Positions 1 through 8,849 of a DNA stretch of 64,000 bases are shown one piece after another (positions within the stretch are counted from its first letter, which is position 1; each line of letters begins with the position of its first letter). Origin of the DNA: Novipirellula caenicola (GTDB taxonomy: Bacteria; Planctomycetota; Planctomycetia; Pirellulales; Pirellulaceae); assembly GCF_039545035.1 (NCBI RefSeq), contig NZ_BAABRO010000005.1, positions 372,001-436,000 of the forward strand. The letters run 5' to 3'. The notes under the pieces are model-generated. The model did no database searches. It saw only the letters and a list, made by a program, of their open reading frames with translations, and was not told the origin of the DNA. A program made the position numbers and the translations under genes.

Positions 1-92
1 AAATGAAGTAGCACCAACATGCGCAAGGCACCGTCGGTCAGGGTGAACCCCCAATACGCCGCTGTCACAAGTCCGTAGCTTTTTTTGTCCAC
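1..92 (-). CDS. arsJ: ArsJ organoarsenical efflux permease (5' end only)
   Basis: Only the first ~30 codons are inside the window; the gene runs off the left edge. From a GTG at 90-92 the frame reads VDKKSYGLVTAAYWGFTLTD and continues GALRMLVLLHF, the conserved N-terminus of ArsJ, an MFS-type exporter of 1-arseno-3-phosphoglycerate. An AGGGA ribosome binding site lies 5 nt upstream of the GTG, and the start is 16 nt beyond the gap stop codon. ArsJ works with the GAPDH encoded just upstream: GAPDH makes the unstable arseno-sugar acid and ArsJ expels it, giving arsenate resistance. The fragment is short, but the match to the family start and the operon position make the call firm. Confidence 0.88.
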   Translation of the reverse strand, partial: MDKKSYGLVTAAYWGFTLTDGALRMLVLLH

Positions 93-108
93 TGGTGTCC
101 CTACGGTG

Positions 109-1134
109 TTATGCGGGTGCGTGACCTGGCAAACGACAAGCAACCTTCTTGACCAATTCCATCATACGATTGGCGTAACCGACCTCGTTGTCGTACCAAA
201 CCAGGATCTTCACCATGGTTTCGTCGATCATCATCGTCGAGGGACCGTCAACGATTCCCGAACGGATATCGTTCACATAATCCGCCGACACAAGTGGCTT
301 TGTTTCAAATCCAAGAATGCCCTTCAAACTGCCTTGCGATGCATCCTTTAGTCGATCATTGATTTCGTCGGCAGTCGCAGGTCGCTGCAGCTCAAACACA
401 CAGTCGGTCAGCGATGCATTGAGTAGCGGCACACGAACCGCCAAACCATTCAATTTGCCTTCGAGCTCGGGGTAGATCATCGTGATCGCTTTCGCCGAAC
501 CGGTCGTCGTCGGAACCAAAGAATTCAAAGCCGATCTCGCTCGACGCAAATCGGCATGCGGTGTATCGACGATCACTTGCGTGTTGGTAACATCGTGCAG
601 CGTGGTGATCACCCCATGCTTGATTCCAAACTGTTCATGGACCACCTTGACGACCGGAGCCAGGCAGTTGGTCGTGCATGACGCCGCGGTAAGCAGATGG
701 TGCTGATCGGGATCATAAAGATCGTCATTACAACCCATGACCACGTTCAATGCACCTTCCTTGACGGGTGCCGCGACGACGACCTTCTTGACACCTTGTT
801 CAAAGTACGGGTTCAGCGTTTCCGGCGTACGAAACTTTCCCGAACTCTCCACCACGATGTCCACCCCCAGGTCCCGCCATGGAACCTCTGCAGGCGTACT
901 GTGGCTCGAGAAACTAACGCGTTTGCCCTCGACAACGATCGCGTCATCGGTGGACTCGATCTCTTTTTGCCAGCGGCCATGAACGGTATCAAACTCAAGC
1001 AAATGAGCTGCTGCCTTGGTCCCGCCTTTGACTTCGTTCACATGCACGATTTCGAAATCGGGCCAATCCCAGGCAGCTCGAAAGCCCAGGCGACCCATGC
1101 GGCCAAATCCGTTAATCCCGACGCGGACACTCAT
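109..1134 (-). CDS. gap: ArsJ-associated glyceraldehyde-3-phosphate dehydrogenase
   Basis: Cytoplasmic GAPDH of 341 residues. The Rossmann motif [11 protein letters not shown] is at residues 7-17, the catalytic cysteine in ASCTTNC is Cys153, and the base is His180 in TTLHDVTNT. The segment after the first strand ([16 protein letters not shown], then [12 protein letters not shown]) is typical of the branch encoded beside arsJ rather than of glycolytic GapA. With arsenate in place of phosphate it forms 1-arseno-3-phosphoglycerate for export. The ATG at 1134 overlaps the arsR stop (ATGA), so the two genes are translationally coupled; a longer in-frame start 21 nt upstream lies inside arsR and is less likely. 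Confidence 0.93.
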   Translation of the reverse strand: MSVRVGINGFGRMGRLGFRAAWDWPDFEIVHVNEVKGGTKAAAHLLEFDTVHGRWQKEIESTDDAIVVEGKRVSFSSHSTPAEVPWRDLGVDIVVESSGKFRTPETLNPYFEQGVKKVVVAAPVKEGALNVVMGCNDDLYDPDQHHLLTAASCTTNCLAPVVKVVHEQFGIKHGVITTLHDVTNTQVIVDTPHADLRRARSALNSLVPTTTGSAKAITMIYPELEGKLNGLAVRVPLLNASLTDCVFELQRPATADEINDRLKDASQGSLKGILGFETKPLVSADYVNDIRSGIVDGPSTMMIDETMVKILVWYDNEVGYANRMMELVKKVACRLPGHAPA

Positions 1135-1505
1135 TTCTCTGCCACCTTTCCACACGATTTCCGTTTCTTGGTCTGTTTCTTTCCCACCGGATCACAAGAA
1201 CCCGGGGCACAAAGTTCCGGCCTGCCTTGGCAGCAGTCTTCGGTCAGAAAACCCATCAAGCAATTAATTCCCTTGACGTTGATCGCATAGATGACCGAAC
1301 GTCCCTGTTTGTGCGACTCAACCAGCCCAGCATGCGACAGTTCCTTTAAATGAAATGACAGCGTCGCCGGAGGTATCTTCAATTTCTCGGCAATTTGACC
1401 CGCCGGCAGCCCGCTGGGCCCCAGCCGCACAAGCAACCGAAAGACCTCCAAGCGTGATTCCTGGGCGAGCGCATGAAGAGCAATAACAGCCTGATTTATT
1501 TCCAT
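1131..1505 (-). CDS. arsR: ArsR/SmtB-family arsenic-responsive repressor
   Basis: A 124-residue winged-helix regulator ([20 protein letters not shown] start). The recognition helix region [18 protein letters not shown] is at about residues 50-67, and the C-terminus carries [14 protein letters not shown], a cysteine cluster like those that bind As(III) in the C-terminal-site ArsR subgroup. It is first in arsR-gap-arsJ and presumably represses the operon until arsenite binds. An in-frame start seven codons upstream (MFDSFTT) and a longer one exist; MEINQ is preferred because family members begin there. A TTGACA-like hexamer sits about 30 nt upstream of this ATG, so the promoter and operator may lie there, but that is weak. 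Confidence 0.9.
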   Translation of the reverse strand: MEINQAVIALHALAQESRLEVFRLLVRLGPSGLPAGQIAEKLKIPPATLSFHLKELSHAGLVESHKQGRSVIYAINVKGINCLMGFLTEDCCQGRPELCAPGSCDPVGKKQTKKRKSCGKVAEK

Positions 1506-2205
1506 GGTTGTAAAACTATCGAACATTCCAAGCGTGTCAATGGCCGGTGCACCGGGTGCGACGCAGCAAGGCCGCCGACGACGCAAAATCGCAGCCGATC
1601 CGCTTCGAAACGGACGAATGAGACCCACGCTGAAAACCAAAACCAGTCGATCAGAGTAGGAGGATCATGACTGCGGATCGCCCCCTTTTGGGTTCGACGT
1701 GGAAACCATTTATCCGCCAAAAGCCCGCCAAAGTCACGTAAAACCGAGGTTTTCAGCAGTCTCCGGCACGTTTGCGTTTTTTCGAAACCAATCCCATCAG
1801 ACAACCCCTTTCTTTCCCGCACGGCGGCAACGATGAAGATATGATGAATTCCTCGTTTTTTGGGATGCCGTGACCCATGGGTCGTAAGCGAGTCTGACCG
1901 CCAATCCCCCATTTTCACGTCAACGCACGCGGCGATTTGTCGGAACCGTATCAATGCTGTCGCCGTGCTGGGGCACGACAAACGTGAACCTGGACGGGCG
2001 TGAACATGGAACTGGATAATACGAAACCGAATCCAACCACGACGTGCAGTCCAATCGCTCGACCGCAATGAGTCGCCACCATCGATCGGCCGCCCGTGAA
2101 GCTGGCAATCAGTCAAGCCATGCTCACGGAAGCAACCCTAATCCAACGACATACAGATAAACGACACACAATCAAGCAACGCCCCCCGGCAAGAAGGACA
2201 ACAAC
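1506..2205. other. Intergenic region between arsR and the fucosidase gene
   Basis: About 700 bp between divergent genes. It must hold the arsR promoter at its left end and the fucosidase promoter at its right end. The open frames across it give low-complexity, Arg/His-rich translations with no recognisable family. A short hairpin (AAAACC/GGTTTT) lies near 1740-1755. I see nothing else that can be named. Confidence 0.5.
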
Positions 2206-4581
2206 ATGCATCGACTTCTGATTACGCTCGCGATGGTTGGTTTGATGTTTGGGCAAACATCATCGGCCGCACGTCACGACGTCGACGAAAGCAACAATCC
2301 AAAAGCGGACATGGCATTCGCCGATCCAGCTCCTGCACCTGAGAATCCGTTGACGTTGTGGTACCGCAAACCGGCGACCCGCTGGGAAACCGAGGCGTTG
2401 CCGGTGGGAAACGGCCGGCTAGCCGCGATGGTTTTCGGCGGCGTCAATAACGAACGGATTCAGTTCAACGAAGAAACCGTCTGGGACGGCGTGCCGACGG
2501 ACTACAACAATCCCGAAGCTCTGAAGGCATTACCCGAAGTCCGGCGTCTGCTGTTTGAAGGCAAGAACGCTGAAGCGACCCGCTTGGCGGGACGAAAGAT
2601 GATGGGGGATCCGAGTAGGATCAAATCCTATCAAACGCTGGCCGATCTGTTTCTTGACTTTGTGGACACGGACAAGGTTTCGAACTATCGCCGCGACCTG
2701 GACCTCACCACGGCCATCAGCCGGGTTCAATACAAGGTGGACGGGATCAAGTACACGCGGGAAGTGTTTGTGAGTGCGCCCGACCAAGCGATCGTGGTCC
2801 ACTTGCAGGCGAACGAGCCAGGGAAGGTTAACTTCACCGCCCGACTTGCTCGTGAAAATGCATCGACACAGTCCGCGTCGGACAACCGCTTGATCTTGCG
2901 TGGAAAACTTGGCGTCGATTATGAAGCACAGCTACGCCCGTTGGTCCACGGCGGCAGCGTGACCTCGGCAGATGGCAAATTAGAAGTGTCCGGCGCCGAT
3001 AGCGTGACGCTATTGATCGTGGGAGCGACCAGCTACAACAACGCCACTGATATTTCGGGCGATGCCACCGCGCGGTGCGAGGCTTACCTTGCATCGATCG
3101 GCAACAAGTCGTACGAAGATTTGCGTGCCGCCCATGTCACCGACTATCAAAAACTGTTCAATCGTGTGAAGTTGGACTTGGGGACCACCGATGCGGTGAA
3201 CAACCCAACGGACGAGCGGTTGCAGGCGATCAAGAAGGGAAATCATGATCCGCAGTTCGAGACCCTCTACTTTCAATTCGGCCGTTACTTGTTGATCAGC
3301 AGCTCGCGTCCTGGTTATCTGCCCGCCAATCTGCAAGGTAAATGGGCGCAACATTACAATGCGCCATGGAACAGCGATTACCATTTCAACATCAACTTCC
3401 AAATGAATTACTGGCCGGCCCAGGTCTGCAATCTGGCGGAGTGTCACCAACCCTATTTCGATTACGTCGAGAGTCTCGTCCCGTTTGGTGAAAAGACGGC
3501 CAAGGTGCACTACGGCGCGAACGGCTGGACGCTGCATCACCTCTCGGACATCTTCGGGATGACCGCTCCGGCCGACGGGGTGCACGGCATTTGGCCGATG
3601 GGGGCCGCATGGGCAAGCCGCGGGCTGATGGAACACTATCGTTTTGGCGGTGACAAAGAGTTCCTGAAACAGCGGGCCTATCCAATGATGAAAGGCGCCG
3701 CGAGATTTATGCTGGACTTCTTGGTCGAAGCCCCCGCAGGGACGCCGGCGGCCGGTCGACTGGTGACCAATCCATCGCACTCGCCTGAGAATGCATTCAT
3801 CAAAGCGGATGGAACCCAGTCGGAATTCACTTATGGGGCAACGATGGACCTGCAGATCATTCACGACCTGTTCACCAATTTGATCGAAGCGAATCAGGCG
3901 ATCGATCCGTCGGGCAACTTTGATAAGGAATTTCGCAGTGAGCTAGAAACGGCCTTGGCCAAGCTGCAGCCGCTACAGATCAGTCCCGACACCGGCCGCT
4001 TGCAAGAGTGGATCGAAGATTATCGAGAGAAAGATCCACATCACCGTCACACCTCTCATTTGTTTGGGCTTCATCCGGGCCAACAGATCACCAAGAACGC
4101 GACGCCGGAATTGTATGAAGCAGCGAGGAAGTCATTGGAGGCTCGTGGGGATGGCGGCAAGGGTTGGTCGATGGCGTGGAAGGTGAACTTTTGGGCTCGT
4201 TTTCATAACGGTGACCGCGCTCATAAGTTGTTGGGCAACCTTTTGGGCAAGATGACACTGACCAACCTCTTTGATACTCATCCGCCGTTCCAAATTGACG
4301 GCAACTTTGGCGGAACCGCCGCCATCGCAGAAATGTTGCTGCAAAGCCACGATGGCGGCGTCGATCTACTGCCCGCACTGCCGAGCGTGTGGTCGACCGG
4401 ATCGGTCGAAGGATTGCGTGCCCGCGGTGGTTTCGAAGTCGACATCGCGTGGAAAGACGGAAAGCTTCGTAGTGCGAAGATCACGTCGCTGCTTGGCAAT
4501 CCATTGGTCGTCCGAACTCCCGACGGAAAACAGCAAACGTACGAAAGCACCGTCGTGGGCAACGTTTACACGATCAAGTGA
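2206..4581 (+). CDS. Secreted GH95 alpha-L-fucosidase/galactosidase
   Basis: A 791-residue glycoside hydrolase with a Sec signal peptide (about residues 1-21, ending SSA). Mature protein starts with the GH95 N-terminal beta-sandwich ([20 protein letters not shown], then [12 protein letters not shown]). The (alpha/alpha)6 catalytic barrel follows. Residues matching the known GH95 active site are visible: Asn395 and Asn397 in [11 protein letters not shown], Glu601 in LQEWIEDY as likely general acid, and Asp698 in [11 protein letters not shown]95 enzymes remove terminal alpha-1,2-linked L-fucose (some L-galactose) by inversion. This suits a marine bacterium feeding on fucose-containing algal or animal glycans, together with the sulfatases further along. 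Monocistronic; substrate is inferred from the family. Confidence 0.93.
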   Translation: MHRLLITLAMVGLMFGQTSSAARHDVDESNNPKADMAFADPAPAPENPLTLWYRKPATRWETEALPVGNGRLAAMVFGGVNNERIQFNEETVWDGVPTDYNNPEALKALPEVRRLLFEGKNAEATRLAGRKMMGDPSRIKSYQTLADLFLDFVDTDKVSNYRRDLDLTTAISRVQYKVDGIKYTREVFVSAPDQAIVVHLQANEPGKVNFTARLARENASTQSASDNRLILRGKLGVDYEAQLRPLVHGGSVTSADGKLEVSGADSVTLLIVGATSYNNATDISGDATARCEAYLASIGNKSYEDLRAAHVTDYQKLFNRVKLDLGTTDAVNNPTDERLQAIKKGNHDPQFETLYFQFGRYLLISSSRPGYLPANLQGKWAQHYNAPWNSDYHFNINFQMNYWPAQVCNLAECHQPYFDYVESLVPFGEKTAKVHYGANGWTLHHLSDIFGMTAPADGVHGIWPMGAAWASRGLMEHYRFGGDKEFLKQRAYPMMKGAARFMLDFLVEAPAGTPAAGRLVTNPSHSPENAFIKADGTQSEFTYGATMDLQIIHDLFTNLIEANQAIDPSGNFDKEFRSELETALAKLQPLQISPDTGRLQEWIEDYREKDPHHRHTSHLFGLHPGQQITKNATPELYEAARKSLEARGDGGKGWSMAWKVNFWARFHNGDRAHKLLGNLLGKMTLTNLFDTHPPFQIDGNFGGTAAIAEMLLQSHDGGVDLLPALPSVWSTGSVEGLRARGGFEVDIAWKDGKLRSAKITSLLGNPLVVRTPDGKQQTYESTVVGNVYTIK

Positions 4582-4775
4582 CGGTGATCCGCGAAGGTGA
4601 TTGAGAGCATCTTCAGATGCGTTTCGGGGACAGTCTCTTGAGTGTCTCTGGGACCGTTTTTGGACATGTGCGTCGCCACGTGGGTGCGGTTGGGGGTACC
4701 GCCCTATCTCGCGGCGACCGCATCGCTGCCGCTCGATTTTCTGTGACATTTCCGCGGCACAATGGTCCTTTCGTA

Positions 4776-4799
4776 ATAAGCCGCGGCCTATCGGCTTAT
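4776..4799 (+). promoter_or_regulatory. 5' leader hairpin before the haloperoxidase gene
   Basis: A perfect 8-bp stem, ATAAGCCG paired with CGGCTTAT, with an 8-nt loop, ends 30 nt before the ATG at 4830. It has no T-run, so it is not a typical terminator of the upstream gene. A role in leader stability or translation is only a guess. Confidence 0.3.
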
Positions 4800-4829
4800 C
4801 TACCCCCAATCTTTTCGCCAGGTGTCTCC

Positions 4830-6683
4830 ATGTCCAAAAAACGCTTGAAGACTCGACGTCGGCTGCGAGCCGAATCGCTCGAAACGCGTCAACTGCTTGC
4901 CGCCAACATTTTTCACAACGAATTGATGCCCGAGGATGTCAACGAAGACGGCCAAATCTCTGCGCTCGATGCGTTGACCGTCATCAACGAGATGAATCGG
5001 CAATCGCAAGGAACCGGTTCGCTCGACGGTCAATCCAGTGCAGCTGGCAGCGGCCGCATGACCGATGTCAACAACGATGGTCGCAATACCGCCTTGGACG
5101 CCTTGATGGTGATCAATCGGCTCAATCGCGAACGCGGGAATTTCGGCAATGACGACTTTGGCAATGAGACACCGACGGAAACTCCTACCGAAACACCAAG
5201 CGACGAGACGGACAACCAGAACTCGGACGAAATTGATGACACCGTCGCCGACGAAAGCTCGGACGTCGTCTTGGCATGGAACGATCTGTTCGGCGAAATC
5301 CTGGGAGACACCGACGGATCGCTACAAACGCCTGGGTACGCCTCCCGCTCGATGGCGATGTTGAACCTTGCGATCTACGATGCCGTCGGAATTGCAACCG
5401 ATGGCGACGACGCCAATACGTTTTACGACTACGCGATTGACATTGGTAACAACACCGAATTGTCGGCCGAAGTCGCCGCTTCGCAAGCCGCCTACACCGT
5501 GCTGAGCAGCTTGTATCCCGACCAACAAGAAACACTCAACGCCTTTTTACAAACCAGCCTCGCCGGCACCGAGACCAGTCGCTCGACCGAGGCAAGTTTG
5601 GCGATCGGCAGCGAAATCGGTGAGACGATCCTTGCCATTCGTGCCAACGATGGCTCCGATGTCATCGGCGTATACGAGTACACCGATGAAGCCGGGTACT
5701 TTCAACCCGATCCGCTCAACCCCGACGTCCCTGCTTGGGGCCCGGCGTGGGGCGAGGTGGACACGTTTGCGATCGACTCGACCGACGATTTTGTCCCCGA
5801 GTCACCACCGGAACTGACCAGCGAAGCGTACGCGGAAGCCTACAACGAAGTGCTCGAATTGGGCTCGATTGACAGTGAAGTTCGCACCGAGGATCAAACC
5901 GAAGCCGGCCTCTTCTGGGCCTATGACCGCCAAGGGCTGGGAACTCCTCTGGCACTCTATAACGACGTGCTGATTCAGATTGCCGAGCAGCAAGGCAATA
6001 CGATGGAAGAGAACGCGGCGTTGTTCGCCCAGGCCTCGGTCGCAATGGCCGACGCTGCGATCGTGGCTTGGGACACAAAGTTCAGTGAAGAATTTTGGCG
6101 TCCGGTCACGGCGATCCAAGCCGGTGATGATGACGGCAATGACCTAACCGAAGGCGATGCCGACTGGGTCGCACTGGGCGCTCCCAATGGCGAAGACCTA
6201 AGCGGGTTCACCCCCCAATTCCCAACCTACATCTCGGGTCATGCAACCTTCGGCGGCGCGTTGTTCACAACGCTGCAGGAATTCTACGGCACCGATGACA
6301 TCGCCTTTGAGCTTACGTCCGAAGAATTGGAAGTGCTGTTGGAGAATCCTGAATTGCAGGAAGCCTATGGTATCGAACTTGACGACGCGACGCGTTCGTT
6401 TGACTCGTTCAGCGAAGCGATGGCCGAGAACGGTCGCAGCCGTGTCTACTTGGGTATTCATTTCAATTTCGATGACACCGTCGGTCAAGAAGTTGGCAGC
6501 GCGATCGCCACCAGTGTGGCGTCCGAGTTTTCCGCCGCGGCAACTGATGACACGTCCGAAAGTGACAACGACAAACCGAAGGACCGCAACAACGGACAAC
6601 CCCAAGACAATCAAGATCGCGCCAAGCTCAATCGCATCGCATCGGTCGATGCCGCATTAGCCGACGAGGGATTTTTGTTTTAA
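4830..6683 (+). CDS. Dockerin-bearing vanadium-dependent haloperoxidase (PAP2 fold)
   Basis: 617 residues from the ATG at 4830, chosen because the protein then opens with the planctomycete export-like motif RRLRAESLETRQLLA. Two dockerin-type calcium repeats follow (DVNEDGQISALDALTVIN and DVNNDGRNTALDALMVIN, about residues 37-100), then a Thr/Glu/Asp-rich linker and a catalytic domain. All vanadate ligands of the chloroperoxidase/PAP2 family are in place with the right spacing: Lys417 and Arg424 (KFSEEFWRP), Ser469-Gly470-His471 (ISGHA), Arg538 and His544 (SRVYLGIH). The enzyme would use H2O2 to oxidise halides outside the cytoplasm or on the surface. The C-terminal tail is charged and disordered. 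Specific halide cannot be told from sequence. Confidence 0.88.
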   Translation: MSKKRLKTRRRLRAESLETRQLLAANIFHNELMPEDVNEDGQISALDALTVINEMNRQSQGTGSLDGQSSAAGSGRMTDVNNDGRNTALDALMVINRLNRERGNFGNDDFGNETPTETPTETPSDETDNQNSDEIDDTVADESSDVVLAWNDLFGEILGDTDGSLQTPGYASRSMAMLNLAIYDAVGIATDGDDANTFYDYAIDIGNNTELSAEVAASQAAYTVLSSLYPDQQETLNAFLQTSLAGTETSRSTEASLAIGSEIGETILAIRANDGSDVIGVYEYTDEAGYFQPDPLNPDVPAWGPAWGEVDTFAIDSTDDFVPESPPELTSEAYAEAYNEVLELGSIDSEVRTEDQTEAGLFWAYDRQGLGTPLALYNDVLIQIAEQQGNTMEENAALFAQASVAMADAAIVAWDTKFSEEFWRPVTAIQAGDDDGNDLTEGDADWVALGAPNGEDLSGFTPQFPTYISGHATFGGALFTTLQEFYGTDDIAFELTSEELEVLLENPELQEAYGIELDDATRSFDSFSEAMAENGRSRVYLGIHFNFDDTVGQEVGSAIATSVASEFSAAATDDTSESDNDKPKDRNNGQPQDNQDRAKLNRIASVDAALADEGFLF

Positions 6684-6818
6684 CAGGCAAGTTCGATTGT
6701 CACGTCTCGGTGGACAACTCCACCGATGAAGGGATCGTGGTCATCAGACTCAATCGCGATCGCCGCAATTGCCTCGTTCGTTCTGCGACAATCTGAACCT
6801 GTCGTCAACCGCATGAAG

Positions 6819-6856
6819 AAGACGCCCTCGATGAATGTGGGGCGATCGGGGCGTCT
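6819..6856 (+). terminator. Possible terminator hairpin
   Basis: AAGACGCCC at 6819-6827 pairs with GGGCGTCTT at 6848-6856 around a 20-nt loop, followed by a short TTG. It lies 135 bp after the haloperoxidase stop and could end that transcript; the T-tract is poor. Confidence 0.35.
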
Positions 6857-6930
6857 TTGTCGAGCTTAAATGGAGGTCCATGTTGCTCAGCCCCCATCGT
6901 CTAGCTCACAATTTTCTAACCTTCCATTTT

Positions 6931-7440
6931 CTAACCTTCTTTCCTTCTTTGGCAGTCGATCGTCAACCACTGTGGGCGATTCTTCAGCTGCACCAGGCCG
7001 TGATTGCGACAAAAGCCCAAAATAAACTTCGCGGGAAATGCATTCAAAGATTCAGGATCGGATGACCAAATCGCAGCCGACATCGGGACAAAGCACTGCT
7101 CGCGAAATTCGCGTCCGCCCCCAATGCCATCTAAGAACTCACCCAGCAACGTCTGTTCGTCGCTCGATTCACAAAACTCGGTCGCGAGTTGATTGAACCT
7201 CACGATGTCCAACAGCATCCGGTAGAACGATCCACGGATCAGATTGCGGCGTTGGGCAAACAATCCGTTAAGTGAGCTGCCTTGGTATTCAACATCCGCT
7301 GAGACGTTGCAACGGTACGTGTGGGTTTCTATCGTTTGAGCGTGCCCACCGACATGCGACGAGGCCTCAAACACGTCGACCTCGTGCTCTGCCGAAAGTA
7401 AGCGAGCTGCGAGATTTCCGCTGAATCCCGATCCGATCAC
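6931..7440 (-). pseudogene. Decayed FAD/NAD-dependent amine-oxidase-like gene (COG2907 type)
   Basis: The open frame (169 residues) starts within a Rossmann motif (IGSGFSGNLAARLLSAEHEV, then FEASSHVGGHAQTIE) and later matches the COG2907 family (YQGSSLNGLFAQRR, SFYRMLLDIVRFNQ, PMSAAIWSSDP, FCRNHGLVQLKNRPQW). Intact homologues are about 420-450 residues. Here roughly 45 residues after the FAD-binding region are missing (THTYRCNV runs straight into SADVEYQG), the frame is lost after RPQW, and an in-frame TGA precedes the IAVIGSG strand. So the start, middle and C-terminal half are all damaged. Intact relatives often sit near photolyase-like genes, which fits the photolyase about 1.4 kb away. 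Confidence 0.8.
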
Positions 7441-7820
7441 AGCGATTCACACATAACCACTGAATGAGGTTGATTGATCGGCAAGGCAACGATTCTTGAG
7501 CCGCAATATTATGTGACCAGTCGCTTGAGACTCGGTTAACACTTCAGTGATATGGAGCGGGCAAGTCGCCGATTTGATGACACATTGAACGTCCGTTTTC
7601 GCCGACGACCGCGGTCAATAGGCCAGCTTGCCACTCCGCTACAGTGTCGGTGTGAAAGCGTAAGTTCCGGCGAAAGCACAGTCACGAACAAGGTTCTGTG
7701 TTTATAGCAACCGTGTTTACAGCAACCGTCCTTCCACCATGCTCGCTTGTTACCAAACCGTCGTTTTCAGATACGGTTTAGCACGACATACAGTTCCTAA
7801 TCACGAAGCTCGAGTCTACA
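7441..7820. other. Intergenic region
   Basis: About 380 bp upstream of the phosphatase gene. The only structure I see is an imperfect tandem duplication of GTGTTTATAGCAACC (7698-7712) and GTGTTTACAGCAACC (7713-7727). No coding signal. Confidence 0.5.
7698..7727. repeat. Two-copy 15-bp tandem repeat
   Basis: GTGTTTATAGCAACC followed directly by GTGTTTACAGCAACC, differing at one base. Confidence 0.8.
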
Positions 7821-8669
7821 TTGATCGCCAACAGCTCCGAACGAATGCGGTGCATGGAAGTGTGGGGTGGTAATCGGGCCACGGATCGCGACATCGAAGC
7901 GCCGGGACTCCGCATTTGGGCCTACTCGAGACCTTATTCTGGATCCGCATCCGGCGGTGATGTTTACTATCTGTCGTCGTGCGCTTCGGGTCGAATTTCC
8001 CGCATGCTGTTGGCAGATGTCAGCGGTCACGGTGAAGCGGTTTCCAAGATCGCAATTGGTCTTCGCGATCTAATGCGACGCAATGTCAATTACATCAGCC
8101 AATCTCGTTTTGTCTCAGGGATGAATAAACAATTTGCAGAGTTGAACCAAGATGGCGAGTTTGCCACGGCGCTCGTGAGCACATTCTTTGCTCCGACGCG
8201 AACCTACTCGCTCTGCAACGCGGGGCATCCTCCCCCGTTGCTTTACCGCAAGGCTTCTAGCGACTGGAGCGAGCTTTCGGATAGACAAGAACGGGCGGAT
8301 GTCATCTCGGATATTCCCTGGGGCGTTTGCGATCAAGCCGCCTATTTCCAACACCATATTCGTCTCGAGACCGGAGACATGGTCCTTAGTTACAGCGACG
8401 CGGTCAGCGAATCCAAGGATGCTGACGGACAGCAACTTGGTTGCGACGGAGTCTTGCGTCTAGTTTCGGAATTGGGTGTCAGCAATCCGGCTGATCTTAT
8501 CCCAGCGCTGGTTAGACGGATTGATGAAATTGACCCTCGCAGCCTCGAACGGGACGACACGACCCTGCTGTTGTGTGAAGCCACGGGCAGTGCCACCCCA
8601 CTGAAAAACAGTCTCCTCGCACCCTTCCGGTTGTTTGGCCAGGTCGCTGACAAAACCGAACTGGGTTAA
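7821..8669 (+). CDS. PP2C/SpoIIE-family serine/threonine phosphatase
   Basis: 282 residues if translation begins at TTG 7821; ATGs at 7845 or 7854 (MEVWGGN) may be the true start, since planctomycete relatives begin near WGGN. Metal-binding motifs of SpoIIE/RsbU phosphatases are present: GGDVYYLSSC, LADVSGHGEAVSKIA, NAGHPPPLLYR, SYSDAVSES and DDTTLLLCE. No sensor domain is attached, so this is a stand-alone catalytic domain, cytoplasmic. Such enzymes dephosphorylate anti-sigma-antagonist or PP2C substrates in partner-switching; no partner kinase or antagonist is encoded nearby, so its pathway is unknown. Confidence 0.88.
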   Translation: MIANSSERMRCMEVWGGNRATDRDIEAPGLRIWAYSRPYSGSASGGDVYYLSSCASGRISRMLLADVSGHGEAVSKIAIGLRDLMRRNVNYISQSRFVSGMNKQFAELNQDGEFATALVSTFFAPTRTYSLCNAGHPPPLLYRKASSDWSELSDRQERADVISDIPWGVCDQAAYFQHHIRLETGDMVLSYSDAVSESKDADGQQLGCDGVLRLVSELGVSNPADLIPALVRRIDEIDPRSLERDDTTLLLCEATGSATPLKNSLLAPFRLFGQVADKTELG

Positions 8670-8849
8670 GCGAAAGTCTTCGGAAGAAGTACAACCAGCT
8701 GCACGAGGAATTAGAAAAAAGGGGAATCGAGTGACCACGTACGTTTTCTGGTACCGGAATTGTACATCTTCTCACCAAGCTGACTCGCGGTACCCGATGA
8801 TTGCCAGCCGAGGTGCCGCTGGCACTGCCACACCTGCAGGGGACGAAAG

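Noticed and set aside
1496-2116. 206-codon minus-strand frame upstream of arsR
   Set aside because: Arg/His/Trp-rich, overlaps arsR's start and has no ribosome site or similarity.
3010-3864. 284-codon minus-strand frame inside the fucosidase gene
   Set aside because: Antisense shadow of a well-supported GH95 gene.
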